From: Verticillium longisporum
Taxonomy: Eukaryota > Ascomycota > Sordariomycetes > Glomerellales > Plectosphaerellaceae
NCBI GenBank assembly: GCA_019188255.1
Contig: JAETXT010000002.1
Span: forward strand, 2,666,001 to 2,730,000
Direction of reading: 5' to 3'
DNA length: 64,000 bases
Part shown: piece after piece, positions 37,400-49,243 of the stretch
Numbering within the stretch: the stretch's first letter is position 1
Layout of the letters: every line of letters begins with the position of its first letter
Position numbers and translations under genes: made by a program
The notes under the pieces: generated by a model
The model's database searches: none
The model's input: only the letters and a program-made list of their open reading frames with translations
Told to the model about the DNA's origin: nothing

Positions 37400-37880
37400 C
37401 TTTCCAGAACCAACGACTCGCCTCGTGAGACCTGATGGCCAAGTTCGTTGTCACCCTGCGAAACGCCCTCCCTGGAGAAACCGCCAACGGTCGCCTCCAG
37501 AGCCTTATTCAGCCTAAAGATGGCCCACCAATTGTCCTTGTTGAAAGCCTCCAGCGCCGCTGGAGCTACGGTCGCCGGGTACTCTGCCTTGCTCGGATGA
37601 CGTGCCGGAGCGATCGCCCGCCATCGCGAAGTCAATCGAGTACTATTGCTACCTAGCATTCGCCGAGATGACTATCCGCAGGGTGGCATCACTCTCCTGG
37701 ACCAGGCCTTGGTCGACCAACTTTAAGAGCTCGATACCCAATGAACTGCGGCTGAGGCCCGTGTCGTCTGCTATCGAGCTCCATCTGTCCATTGTCTCAC
37801 GCAGGGACCAGCCTGGATGAGCGAGCCGGTGCCGAGCAAAATGATGCTCCGCTTCGACTCAGACGCCATGTCGTGCAGCA
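37400..37880 (-). pseudogene. Possible decayed aldo/keto reductase C-terminal fragment
   Basis: On the minus strand, read from 37880 leftwards, broken frames give TMDRWSSIADDTGLSRSSLG and then DATLRIVISANARQQ, followed in another frame by YPATVAPAALEAFNKDNW. The order resembles the C-terminal third of fungal aflatoxin-aldehyde-type aldo/keto reductases (W..IA...G.S...L, then DA...I.GA...Q, then GPLP..VA..LE..W). Stops and frame changes interrupt it, and no N-terminal barrel strands are visible. The resemblance is from memory and weak; it could be chance. Confidence 0.25.
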
Positions 37881-38459
37881 TAAATCCTGATTCGGTCCGT
37901 CCCCAGACTTTGCAGGCAGGGTGCGCCGCTTCACCAACACGAGAGAGAGGCTAATGACACGATGGCTTCTGCAGGAGGCTTGCACAACACGCACTCTGTA
38001 ATGATTTTGGGTGCCAGTTGGCGGCGTGCGTCCTGACAGGGGCCTCGTGGTCATGATAATATGCAGACCACGCACCTACACCGCACCCCTTGCATCGACC
38101 CTGTTCCCTTACTCCTGACTATGCTCACTTCACATGTCGGTTTTTAATGATTGTCGCTCCTGACATGAGGTAGGCCGAGCATGTTGATATAACAGACAAG
38201 AGCACTCCATTCTTGCCCTTTCATCCGCACTACCCTTTGCATTTGGCACTCTTTCTGCACAACACTTCCCATACCTACATCCTACTTTGACGTCGGACTT
38301 CCTCTCAGCAATTCAACCGTACACACGGGGGCCTCTACCTTGTCTCGCTCTGGATCTGGCCAGCCTCAAACCGACGAGCAGGGCGTACCCAGCACTGCTC
38401 CCGCTCCTACATTCTACTCGGCCCGCGCCTAGCCTGTAGCGCCCGACATCAACTTCAAG

Positions 38460-39353
38460 ATGGCAGTGGTAACGCTGCCCCGTGTTCCGCAGCATCGGCG
38501 CGAACTCAGCAAAGGCCGGCTGTCGCACAAGCCAGACATGGGCCCGGCCGTACCATCACGATGGATGACGTTCTTCCTGGGGCTACCCGAACCCGTGAGA
38601 GACTGCCTGTTTCAGCACCTCGATTACACGACATCCTGCAACCTGGCCATGGTGTGCCGGTTCTTCGCCGACTCTGTCCAGCCCTGGAAAGCCGACGTCG
38701 AGGATAAAGTGGCCGCCGTGTTCCAGGCCGAGAGGTACTTCGCCCAGCACTTTCCCGGCACGTGCCACGACCGCGACGACCCCAAGGCCGAGACCCAGGG
38801 CAACTTTGGCTGCTTCCTCTGCCACCGCGTCCGGGGCCCCGAGCACTTTGACAGCGAGCAGCCGGCCACGGCCATCATGCACCAGATGGGCCTGCGCCCG
38901 GACGTCATCGCCAGGAGCCGCCGCACGTACAGGGCCTGCGCGCCCGACAAGTGCGTCCAGCATGCCGCCGTCGCAGGCGGCGCCCGGGGCGACCGGGACC
39001 TGTGGCTCTGCTCGTGCCGGTCCCCGCTCAACCACGCTGCCGGGGACTTTACGCGGGACGACGACAGACGCCTCGTCGTCGCGAAACCGTCACGGCGCGT
39101 GCATCTGCGGCGGTTCTGCGTCGAGTGCGGCGTGCAGACGAATCTTCACAGGACGGGCGACCAGCTCACGACGAAGACGGGCCGCGAGCTGTGGGTTTGC
39201 TCGTGTCGGTGCGTCTGGGTCAAGGGCAACACGTTGAGTTCGCGACAGTGTCCACGATGTGGCGATCGGTGTCTCAGCTCGGTCAAGTCGAGTCGGCACA
39301 CACCAAGTCGGGCGGTCGCGAGGCGGAGACAAGTACATTCACTGTGGACTTGA
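38460..39353 (+). CDS. F-box protein with Cys-rich zinc-binding region
   Basis: Intronless, 297 aa. Residues about 38-78 (FFLGLPEPVRDCLFQHLDYTTSCNLAMVCRFF...) match an F-box, the segment that binds Skp1 in SCF ubiquitin ligases. The C-terminal two thirds hold paired cysteines: CFLC, CAPDKC, CSC, FCVEC, WVCSC and CPRCGDRC, a pattern suggesting one or more zinc-binding clusters; similar F-box/Cys proteins are common orphans in Pezizomycotina. It probably recruits an unknown substrate to an SCF complex. The ATG at 38460 is the first in frame after a pyrimidine-rich leader. Confidence 0.8.
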   Translation: MAVVTLPRVPQHRRELSKGRLSHKPDMGPAVPSRWMTFFLGLPEPVRDCLFQHLDYTTSCNLAMVCRFFADSVQPWKADVEDKVAAVFQAERYFAQHFPGTCHDRDDPKAETQGNFGCFLCHRVRGPEHFDSEQPATAIMHQMGLRPDVIARSRRTYRACAPDKCVQHAAVAGGARGDRDLWLCSCRSPLNHAAGDFTRDDDRRLVVAKPSRRVHLRRFCVECGVQTNLHRTGDQLTTKTGRELWVCSCRCVWVKGNTLSSRQCPRCGDRCLSSVKSSRHTPSRAVARRRQVHSLWT

Positions 39354-40008
39354 AGGGCTCTGGATGGGATAGCCAATACTTGTAAGCCAACAGTCGAGCC
39401 TGACCAGTGTTTGCGTTTCGAGCACAGCACTGACTGTCGCCCACAGGTCTCGTGGTCACGCTGGACTCGGCGAGATGTTCATAATGCCTCTGCTGGCTAG
39501 AGGATATTGTCTTACATAAAGATTTGGTGGAAGTAATGGGATGGCGAGAAGGACCGAAGAAAGGTCGAATACAGAAGAAGACACAGAGCGCGATCTGACA
39601 TGATTTGGGGGCATGGCATTTTCGGCGTTAGGCTTGGAGTTTAGCGATTGATACTTGATAATGTGCGGCGGTGCGCCGATTTACGACACGGCGTTGGCAG
39701 TCTGCGCCTCCTTGAAGCCTTTCGTGACTGTGGCCCAGCTTGCTCATCCTATCAAGAGAGTAAAAGGGTGGCTGGTCAACTGCGGATGCCCCGATGCAGG
39801 GTCGGCTGCATGGGTGCTTGGCGTGAGCCGCGATACCATTGGTAGGAGGACGGCTTGACGGCATGATCCTTCGCTTCTGGCGAATGAAATGTGGTGGAAA
39901 CGTCGCGACTTCGCATTCAGCTCATGCGATCCTGATTGCGTCTCTTCCACCTTCGAGCCGCTGCGTGGGACGCCGTCCAGCAGACTACAGCGGCCGCGTC
40001 GCAATGGA
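39354..40008. other. Intergenic, nothing recognised
   Basis: 3' flank of the F-box gene and promoter of the STAND-type domain gene. No feature seen. Confidence 0.5.
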
Positions 40009-41125
40009 ATGGCCGAACCCATCGGAGCCATCAGCGGCGTAGCCGGCCTCATCGTCTTCGCCACGAACCTCAGCGTCGGCATCAGTCGCCGGATCGACGC
40101 CGTTCGCGGGCTGCCGCGGACGCTGCAGGCGCTGTCGGCCGATCTCAAGGCGTTCGTCTCCGTCCTCGGCACCCTGCAAGGCTATCTCGACCACGAGGAC
40201 ACGAAGCAGGGCGTGCTCCATCCGGGCACGGTCGACGAGCTGTCCGACGTGCTGGAGGACTGTATTCAGGTCTTCACCGAGCTCAACCAGCAGTTGAACA
40301 AGGACTTGCATGGATCCGGCGATGCCTCGGTTGCTGCCAAGATGAGCACGTGGCGGCGACTTCGGCTGTCTTTCCGGGATAAGGATTTCGAGGAGCTGAG
40401 GACGAAGCTGGCGGCTCGAAAGCTGACGCTGACGGTTGCTGTGTCGGTCGCCAACTTGTGAGCACCCCATCTGTTCAAAGAGAAGCAAGGACATCGTTGC
40501 TGACAAGTCCATCAGCATCAACACGTCTTCCCATGTGGGTATGACGTGGCAGATGCAGAGCGATCTTCGGGCGATGAAGGCCGAGGTGTCCGCCGTGCTG
40601 CAGCGGCTCGAAACCATGCAGGCCAGCGAGTCTCTGCCCGGAGTCGCCGGCATGGCCAGCACTTCACTGGGGCCCCAAGGCTTGTCTTTGATGCGTAGAA
40701 GAAGTGGCAGCCACAAAAGACCCAGTCGAGCAGGTTCGAGACAGGGTACGTCGAGAAAGCTGACGGCCCCCCGAGAGCTTGGCTCATGTTGCACAGGACA
40801 CCTGTTTTCCGAAACGGCATCTGTGAGCTCTAGTCTTGTAAGCTTTCATACCGCTGCTTCGGCGGTTCTTCAGACTGCCGTCGGGATGCCGTCATCCCCA
40901 CACTATCACCAGCCATCGATGGGGCTTACGGGAGCTGCTTATCAGTATCAACCCGCGGGAGCGGTCTTGCACGAAATCGACGGCGAGTCGACATACGAGA
41001 AGTACGATACCTTTACGCGCCGGAAGAGGTTGAGCGGAGACCAGGCTGCTCCAAACCAGATATTCGACGACGTCTTGGCCGCACCGGTCTTGTCGGCAGC
41101 TGGTCACAGCGACCCAAGGTACTAA
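40009..41125 (+). CDS. Stand-alone STAND/NLR-type N-terminal domain protein
   Basis: Exons 40009-40457 and 40516-41125 (58-bp intron, GTGAGC donor, ATCAG acceptor) give 352 aa. The start, MAEPIGAISGVAGLIVFATN, followed by amphipathic helices with a RGLPRTLQALSADLKAF pattern, matches the fungal N-terminal domain found at the front of STAND (NACHT/NB-ARC) proteins and helo-like proteins. Here it is not followed by a nucleotide-binding domain: residues 150-210 form a second helical stretch (MQSDLRAMKAEVSAVLQRLETM) and the rest is Ser/Gln/Tyr-rich and disordered. From family knowledge these domains act in heterokaryon incompatibility and programmed cell death by oligomerising, sometimes at membranes. 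A regulator or truncated relative is the likely reading. Confidence 0.75.
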
Positions 41126-41788
41126 GTGGCCTTCGGTCAGCCGAGGGACAATGGAGGGGCTGGTTGGAGACGCAGGAAATGGCAATGTACCGGGAGTTCT
41201 GGCTTGAGCACAGAAGTGAGAAGAGCGAATGATCATTGTGGCTCTTGACACACAAGTCAAGCGCTGAAGCAGCAGGCTACAATCGCTTGCTGGCCCGAAT
41301 ATATGGAGCAGGCTGAGCTGTCGCGTATGCTGTCTGTTAAAAAAGAAGGAAGGAGCTCTTTCCATCATTTTTCTCTCTTTAAATGACAACCGTTCCAGCA
41401 AAAAATCAAACGTACAAACATCAAACGTGTTCATTCACATGATATCTTATATGAAACCCATTGAGACCGGACAAGGACGAAAGTGAACCGGACGAACATG
41501 ACGGCACTGAACGGATGACTGGGGGACAAGAATGGCAATCCGGATGCCAGGCGCAGAGAGCGACGGACTCTTTGGCACCTTGGGTGAGCTTAATCCCCTT
41601 GCATAACGGATACCATATTGACGAACAACTGTTGTGCAGTCTTCCTCCCCAGAGTCCGCCAATAGAGGAAGTGAAAAGGAAACTTCAGCACTTCAGAAGC
41701 GCCCATCTTCAGTCACCAACAACGCAGCCCAATCTCTACCTTACAACATTCTTATTCCTTCTCAGCACTCCAAGACAAAGCGCTCAGC
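41126..41788. other. Intergenic, nothing recognised
   Basis: 3' flank of the STAND-type gene and promoter of the SET-domain gene. No feature seen. Confidence 0.5.
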
Positions 41789-42873
41789 ATGGATCTCTAT
41801 AGTATGCAAAAGGTCCAGCGAGAGACGGGACAGCCAAAACTAGTCTCGGCCAGTATCGACGCTCTACTCCACCCTTTCTCGAGCATGACGCACACGAACG
41901 GCCAGATTAACGAGATGTTAGGCACCCAGAATACTCTCCAGGTACCGCAAGAGCCATGGCTATTGCCTAGAAGGAGACATGATCTTGCCACTAACATTCA
42001 TAGCACGAGATTGCTGCTATTTGCCGTGGCCGAATCCCTCAGCTCAAAGCCTTGCCGAGCGAGGTCGCCTCGAAGCGAGCCGCTCCCCTCATGTTCGACA
42101 GTGAGTCGAGCGGCCTCAGTCTGCTAAACCCCCCTTCTAGCGACACGGATGAAGAGGAAAGCGAAGAAGAGAGCGATGGTATTCTCCTAGCCGGCCTCCC
42201 CCGTCACACGGCCAACATCAAGCCCGGCCAGCCCCTCTTCAGCAACGAGTTTTTCGAAATCCGCAAGTCCCCGCTCGGCGGCATGGGCGCCTTTGCCGTA
42301 CAAGACCTGAACCCCGGCGACACAATCCTCATGGAACGCGCCGTTGTCCGGTCTACCGACGTGGACAAGGATCTCATCCGACACTTCACAAATCTAAGCC
42401 CTTCGGACAAGGGACTTGTTCTCGACCTCGCCATGCACAAACCCAGCCGCATAGCACACGACGACTTGCTCTACACCCGACTCAAGGCCATCTTCACGAC
42501 CAACTAGTAAGCACCCTCTTCACACCTCGGACCAGAAGGCATGCGGACGAGGTGAGAATCCCTGGCTGACGTGGCTAGTTTTGCTTGCACGACCAAAGCG
42601 CCCGGCCACGGCCTCTTCCTCGTCGCTTCGCGCTTCAACCACGCGTGCCGTCCGCACATGAACGTCAACTACGGCTTCGACCGTGAGCTCGACGCCCTGG
42701 TCTTTACGGTGGCTGGAGACCGGGTCAAGGCCGGCACGGAATTGACCATCAACTACGGCAAGGACGCCGCGAGTCTGAAGGCCGTGTATGGGTTCGAGTG
42801 TGCGTGCGGCGGCGATTGCAAGATTTCCCGGGAGAGGCAAGATGCGCGCGAGTGGGGGATTGACCCGCAGTGA
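41789..42873 (+). CDS. SET-domain protein (SMYD/SET5-like lysine methyltransferase)
   Basis: Exons 41789-41941, 42004-42506 and 42579-42873 give 316 aa; introns have GTACCG/GTAAGC donors. An acidic stretch (DTDEEESEEESD, around residues 95-110) precedes the SET domain. SET motifs: FEIRKSPLGGMGAFAVQDL (about 134-152), SRFNHACRPHMNVNY (about 236-250, the NHxCxP signature that binds AdoMet), ELTINYG (near 290) and a Cys-rich post-SET (FECACGGDC). The insert between the halves is short, unlike SMYD proteins with a MYND finger. It probably methylates a protein lysine; targets unknown. Confidence 0.88.
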
Positions 42874-43468
42874 CGACTATGGGTTCTCAGGGGGAAAGGT
42901 GTGTCGTTTGCTTTCATATGAGGTTGGGTATTTGCTTAGACTTGGATCAGGGACTTGGTGATATAGGATGGCTTTGATTTTCGTGGAGGATATATCTGCG
43001 AACTGCGCGCGTCTGGCGTTGCTTTTGGATCTGAAGACAAGTCTAGGAGCGCCTGAAAGCATCTCGCATGCGATTCGACCGCGCTGCTGAACAGGACGGC
43101 TCAGACGGTGCAGGGGGGAGTTGGCGATTTGACGAAAATTTATCGAAAGGTCCAAACTAATAGGACTCCATACTGATTACGCTTTTGATGCCTAAGCACA
43201 CAGCCTCATAGGGATAGTTCCACCTCGATACGGTAAATTCATATTCCGAACCATATATCTCGTTGGTAGAATCAGACACTGTCAAATTGTAAGGGGTGAA
43301 GAAGGCACAGTCTCCATGTTTGGCTTCAGACTCGATGCTCTGATCAACTCCCCATATATTAAACCGTAGCACCGAGCAGCCGCTCCTTGCACAGTTGTTC
43401 CAAGGTCGCAAGGAAGCTGACCCCAACCATACCTCAAATCCCAAACCATCGTATCGTATCACGCATGA
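42874..43468. other. Convergent intergenic region
   Basis: Between the SET-domain gene (+) and the Zn2Cys6 gene (-). 3' UTR-type sequence only. Confidence 0.5.
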
Positions 43469-46400
43469 TCAGTCCGGACCCCTCACAGCACAACATCGCC
43501 AACCTCGCCCTGCTTCAGCGCCTCGAGCAATGCCCTCGCCGTGTCCCGATCCGCCCTCTCCTCCTCCCCCGCCGCCATCTCCGCCCACGCCCCATCCATC
43601 CACTCGGCCGCCTCCCCGCTGCTCCGAGCCATCAAAGTATATGCCGTCAAAGTCGCCCCCGGAACTGGGCGACACGCCGTGCAGGGGAAACGCAGCCATG
43701 ACCTCCGCCGCGAGACCCGCGATGCCGTCCGAGGGCATGTCATCGCTGCCGCCGCCGCCGCCCATCATGTCAATGTCCATGGCGAGATCGTAGACCTGGT
43801 GGGGCGACGTCGCGTCCGTCGTGCTCTCGATCGAGTGGTCGCCCGCCGAAGCTGGCGATGTCGTCGACGTATCCTCGTCGGAGGGGACGGCTGTCACAAC
43901 GCCGGGCTGGAGGTTGAAGAGGGACGGGCGGAGGGTGCCTGCGTCAAAGTCGACGGCGTGGAGGACGCTCGCGTGGGAGAAGAGGTGGTTCTGAGCCGCC
44001 GCTGCTGCTGCGGCGGCGGCAGCGGCTGCCTCGTTGCGCTTCTGCTCGATGAGGGTGCGCAGCGCGTTAAAGCCGCCTGTGAAGAGGCCGCGCAAGGAGA
44101 CGGGGAAGTCGCCATCTTCGGGCAGGCGGCCCTTGGAGAGGGCGAGGTCCATGGTGAGGGCGAGGCGAAGGTAGGAGGACGGCTGGGACGCGAGAATGTC
44201 GGTCCAGTCGGAAACGGCCGAGCCGTCTGCTTGGTTGTTTGCGCCGTCGGCGGGCGGGTCGATTTGCGCAAGGTTGACAATATGGCGGATCGTCTCCGAG
44301 ACCAGGTCCACGCCGTCGTATTGTGGTTGATATGTCTTCATGGCTTCGATCAGAATGTTCAGACGGTGCTGCTTTAGAGCGGACTGCGTATTTGGGTCAA
44401 TCGCCGAGGACCCGGATGATCTTTGCGCGGAGGAGGAGAGCTTGACGTCGAGAATATGGAGGACCAGTGGCAGGGCCGTACACGCTACCGCGCTGATGGG
44501 CAGCCAACGGGCGAGACGGAGGTGAATAAGCTCCTTCAGACACTCTGTGACGCCCGAAGCTGCATCCTGAAGCTCGTGGCGGTTCTCGCCAATGACGGCC
44601 AGGTCGCGGGAGGGGATCGAACTAAAGGAGGGCGCGGCAGCTGTAATGGCGAGGTGAAGGACTTCGTGGTGACTGAGAACGACACGGCTCGAACTGGTGG
44701 GGTGTTAGTGGGGGTTCTAGAGGTGCCAAAAGTGCCGTTCGACTTACTGGTAATACATGTACATTAGGTTGGTGTACAGAATGACCGAATCGTGCTGAAA
44801 CTCCTTTCCACCGCCCCCCGCGTTCATGCGGGCGACTGAGCCACCGCCAAACATGGGGAATCGCAGCGTGGCGCTCTTGTACCACCGGCGCAAGTCGAGT
44901 TTATACTCGCGAAGCTTGTCTTGCTCCTCGGCCTTGAGTTCGCGGCCCCATCCGGGGCTGTCGTCGATGGGGAACACCAGTATCAGGACATCTGTGAGAA
45001 CGACGCAAAGCTCGACCAATTGCTCCAATATCTCTGCGAGACAACGTTTCGTTCCGGGGTTGTAGACGCGCGAGCGCTCTATCTCATCCGAAAGATCGGC
45101 GTATCCGAGGATGCTGTTCTTGTCAAAATCAAAATGGGCGCGCGTGATCTGGAGAGGCCGGCGGATCCCGAGGCCCATGATCCTATCGCGGGTGATGCAG
45201 CACCACCACGAGCGCTTGAGCGTGTTCTGATGTGGGCGGGCGCGGCGTCGTAGTGATGGGCCTCTGCCGTCTTGGCGTTCTGGATTGCGATCGCGAGCCA
45301 CTGTGTGTTCGGTTTTCGGAAGCTGTGCGGGGCCGGCGCGGACCAGTGCGTGAGGAGTAAAGCGGCCAGGGCTATGGTCAAGGGCGAAGATTCGGTTTCG
45401 AGGTCGTAGAGGAGCTTAGCTCGTCGGTAGAAGGATGCTCGGGCGGCGCGGATGGTCGGGTACCCCAGGGCCTTGATCGATTGACGAGAGACGAACTAGA
45501 CAAAGGATTAGCACATGTGATGAAGCATGGTTTGAAGAAAAGACTGACGTTAGCCGTCGAAAAGAGCATGGCTTGGAACACCAGTAACGCGATTCGCTCT
45601 TGTTGCAAGCCCTTTGAGCCTCCGTTGCAGTACATGTCCCAGAAGTCGCCTTCATTCAGGAGCGGGAGCATGGGGTGAACGTGGAGGAAGTACTGCTGGA
45701 CAAACTCATCAAGGATCGCCCTCGTTGGCATCCGCAGACAGCCTTGAAGTTCGAGAAAGTTGACATCCTGGGGAGGAATGTAATGAATGTTGCCAATGGC
45801 GAGGAAGGGATAATAGGAGTACGTAACGTCGGAGGTCATGATGGAGTTTTGCGGCTGCTCGGACGTACTTGTCCATTGCGTTGCTGGTAATGGGTTGAAG
45901 GAATTGGAGACGGAAAAGGTGTTTGTGAAGGCTCCCTTGGTGCTCGTCGCAGCAGGCTTGGCGGCATGGGATGTTTTGGGAGGGTGATGATCGTGGTGGC
46001 ATGAGCCATGGTTCTCTGTCGATTTTGGTTGCGACGCTTCGCCGATGGCCTCTGGTGATGAGTCGTCAACAAGACCGGCGAGTTCCCGACTGGCCAGGTC
46101 CCGGGACGCTGTGGAGTGTTCATGAACGCCCTTGCCATCATCGCGAACCACAGGCGGATTCACGTGATGTGTGGTAGCAGTGTCCGCTGCATGCTGATGA
46201 GTCTCATCGCCCTGGTGAGGGGGATATGAAATTTGTATTTTCCCTGCATCCTCAGGCGGCGGTCGTCTGTTTCTCACAGTCAGGTTGACTCGAAATCAGA
46301 CTCGTCCAGTAAGAAGACAGGACAAAGATAACGCGCATATACTCACAACCTTGACGCTCGGCCAGTGACAACACAACTCTCGCTGTCGAGATAGCAGTTC

Positions 46401-46540
46401 ATGCATGGGCGTCCTCGTTGAGAGACATCACACCTCACTTTCCTCGCGCGGCACGACAGGCAGGCTTTGGGGGCTCGCTTGCGAGTCTTGGCCGGGGCCT
46501 TGGCCGTGGCCTCGACGGTTGCTGTCTGCGTGGTAGCCAT
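43469..46540 (-). CDS. Zn2Cys6 transcription factor, CTF1-like (apparent one-base loss)
   Basis: Exons 46540-46347, 46266-45549, 45495-44748 and 44693-43469 give about 961 aa once one base is restored. The zinc cluster is C27-x2-C30-x6-C37-x8-C46-x2-C49-x6-C56 with basic residues (CLSCRARKVRCD), the DNA-binding unit of fungal binuclear-cluster factors. A His/Ser-rich linker follows. The fungal transcription factor regulatory domain then shows LTHWSAPAPH, QWLAIAIQNAK, WWCCITRDRIMGLGIRRPLQITRAHFD, as in cutinase regulator CTF1-beta and relatives. The tail has an 11-Ala run and a Gly-rich end. The frame breaks at 45231-45240 (ggg runs) and one more G/C restores it. Likely an activator of cutinase/lipase or fatty-acid genes, by family analogy. 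Start could be an upstream in-frame codon. Confidence 0.85.
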
Positions 46541-47924
46541 TTTTGGCCGAGGGTTGAGAAGGGGGGTTCGAGGTAGATATCCTCTCTGTTCATGCGTGGG
46601 AAAGAATTGGCCGAGGTGAACAAGGGCAAACCGATTTTGACGAGGTAAAGAAAATTGGGAGGAGGACGAGGATAAAAAGGTCACCGTGGAACACCAGGCG
46701 GCGCGTCAGTTTGGGGGAATCTGGATGGAGCCAAAGCCAAGATGATCCAAGTACGGTACCTTGAGGCCAGGGTAGACCACCATCAACTCAGCGGGACTGC
46801 GGGGTGTGGGGGATAGAGCCACCCGCGGATCTGGAAATGAGGGGGAAATGGAGTTAAAGAGGATCAGAATATCGGGGATTGGTCGTCGGTTACCCTAGAA
46901 CGGGCAAGCGGCTCGTCGTGGGACATGCTGGATGCTCGAGCTTCAGGCGAGGAGGGGCGTCATCGTCCAAGCTCACGTTGCTGCTCTCGCTTGGTAAGGA
47001 ACTGAGCAGCACCGGCATTCCCGTTTCTGTCAATAGGCAGTGCCCGTCATATCGCCGAACGGACTTAGCAGAGTCGCTTTTGTCGAAATACATATTCATG
47101 TCGAATCGATCATTGTTGAACGTTTCTCGAGGCAGACGGCCAGCCATGTCCTCGTCCTTGGGCCACTACCACTTGGTCTCACTCGCACCACACCACCTTG
47201 GCTTAAGTCCGATGACTGAATACGCCTAGGGTCGCGAATCGCCCAACAAGTTCCGGGGGGTTGGAGTGGCGCGAGTCGGGGGTTCACTGGAATGACTGAT
47301 TGCCTGACGCTGAAGCTCAGGCTGACGCTGAAGCTCAGGAAAGTGAGAGTCGAGGGCACCTTGGTGGTGCTGAGCCAGGAGCGAAAATGGAAACGATTTG
47401 CCGAAGAGCCTTGGGCCAGGCCGGCAAACGAGAACCCGCAGGTCCGGGCCAGGCGGGTGCAAGGCCACTGACTCAGAGAGCGAGCGTCTTGGCACGCCCT
47501 CAGCAGTGATGACTGAGTCAGGAATGCTTCGTCGTGATCACAAATTGCCTGTTGCATCGAAAGCTGAATCATTGGGCTTTTTGTGACGAAGGGGTCCTTG
47601 ACAGGAGGTCTTTAAGAAGGTCTTCACAAAAGTTGACAAAGGGTAAGAAGGACTTGGACGCGTCCCGCCAGGAAGGACCCCGACTTCCCCAGAACCTGGC
47701 TTACTCACACGGCAAGGTGAAGAACGGGCAAGGTGAAGACACCGAGGCGCCGCCCCTCACCGACAGATGTTCTGGTTCTGGGTTAGGGCCGGTGAGGCCC
47801 ATTGCTTTGACGTAACCGATGGGAGGAGGATCTTCTGATACCGAATACTGTGTGGCTAGCTATGACTGCACCACTGTAACAGGGCCTCACTTCATGTCCG
47901 TGTGCCAAGGTCATCAAAGTCAAC
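46541..47924. other. Divergent promoter region with a short tandem repeat
   Basis: Between the Zn2Cys6 gene (-) and the agmatinase-like gene (+). Contains the 18-bp duplication listed separately; no gene supported. Confidence 0.5.
47304..47339. repeat. Exact 18-bp tandem duplication
   Basis: ctgacgctgaagctcagg occurs twice without spacer at 47304-47321 and 47322-47339. Intergenic. Confidence 0.9.
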
Positions 47925-49243
47925 ATGAAAGCCGTCAGCCTCCTCTTGCCTCTCGTCCACTCGTGCTGGGCCTCGCATCCACCCAGCGCCCAGGTCCCCT
48001 TGCTTGACAATGACGATGTTGATCTGACCGACAGCAATCATTACTCCGGCATCAGGACATTTGCGAACCTGCCGTATGTCAATTGCTTTTCCAACCGAGA
48101 CGCGAAGGACCACAAGTACGACATTGCCATCCTCGGCGCCCCTCATGACACTGTTCGTTCACTTCATGCTGCACCCAACCCTGAAGCTATCATAAGGTAC
48201 CCTGTACTGACCATGCCATAGACAACAACAGGCCGGCCAGGCGCTCGCTATGGCCCGTCTGGTATCAGAACCGGCAGCCAGCGCAAGGGTCCCGAATGGA
48301 GCATCTACACTGGTACATCCCCTCCCTCCCGCACAGGACCTCCCTCGATGCTGACAAGCCCCAAAGGCCGCACCCCTCGCCGACTGGGCCACGGTAGTCG
48401 ACTGCGGCGACGCCCACCTCACCTGGCTCGACAGCCGCGTCTCCCTCCAGCGCCTCGACAAGGCCCACGAGGTCCTCGCCGGCCGCCCCGCCGCCAACGC
48501 CTCCGTCTCGGCGACGCCGCGCATCCTCACGCTCGGCGGCGACCACACCACGACCCTGTCAGCCCTACGCTCGACCTCTGCCCGCTGGGGCCCCGTCTCC
48601 GTCATCCACTTTGACAGCCACATCGACACCTGGGATCCGGCCGTCCTGGGCGGCGACATATCCGACTACGCCGCCCTCAACCACGGCACCTTCCTGCACG
48701 TGGCCCACGAGGAGCACCTCATCCTCAACTCGTCCGTCCACGCCGGCGTCCGCGCGCCGCTGGTGCGCAGAAAGGGCGATCTCCGCAACGACGCGCGCTG
48801 CGGCTTCGCCATGGTCACGGCACGGGACATTGACGCGCTCGGCGTCCAGGGCGTCGTTTCGAGGATCCGCGACCGCGTTGGCGATTCGTTGGTGTACATT
48901 AGCGTCGATATCGATGTCCTTGATCCGGCCTTTGCGCCAGGTACGCTCCTGCCCCCCCCTCCCCCTTGTTGAGATGCTGGGTGAGATGATGGAGAAACGG
49001 CGAGACTGACGCTGGGCAGGGACTGGCACGGCTGAACCTGGTGGCTGGTCTACGCGCGAGCTGCTGGCGATCCTTGACGGGCTTGAGGGCTTGCCTGTTG
49101 TGGGCGCGGATGTCGTTGAAGTGGCTCCGGCGTATGACACGAATGGCGAGATTACCGTGCTTGCTGCTGCTGATATTGCCTACTCGCTGGTTGACCTCAT
49201 GGTGTTTCGGCCCGTGAAATCCAAGGCGGACAACGGGGAGTGA
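47925..49243 (+). CDS. Secreted agmatinase/ureohydrolase-family enzyme
   Basis: Exons 47925-48152, 48222-48312, 48359-48940 and 49020-49243 give 374 aa with three introns of 69, 46 and 79 bp. Residues 1-16 form a signal peptide. The metal ligands of the arginase superfamily are complete: H169 in GGDHT, D192/H194/D196 in [10 protein letters not shown], and D290/D292 in [22 protein letters not shown]. The [14 protein letters not shown] segment is typical of agmatinase and guanidinobutyrase rather than arginase. The enzyme releases urea from a guanidino compound using two Mn(II) ions. Secretion is unusual for the superfamily but known from fungal annotations. The exact guanidino substrate cannot be told from sequence. 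Confidence 0.9.

Larger units (their letters stand above)
35402..38459. other. Three-kilobase gene-poor region
   Basis: The longest stretch without a convincing gene. It contains a 15-bp tandem duplication (37116-37145), tggtatcgtgg-type repeats near 35788-35806, two copies of a cag/ggg-rich motif (ctacagccctg) at 36675-36725, and possible decayed coding sequence at 37400-37880 (separate entry). The right end (38100-38459) is pyrimidine-rich leader of the F-box gene. Confidence 0.5.
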
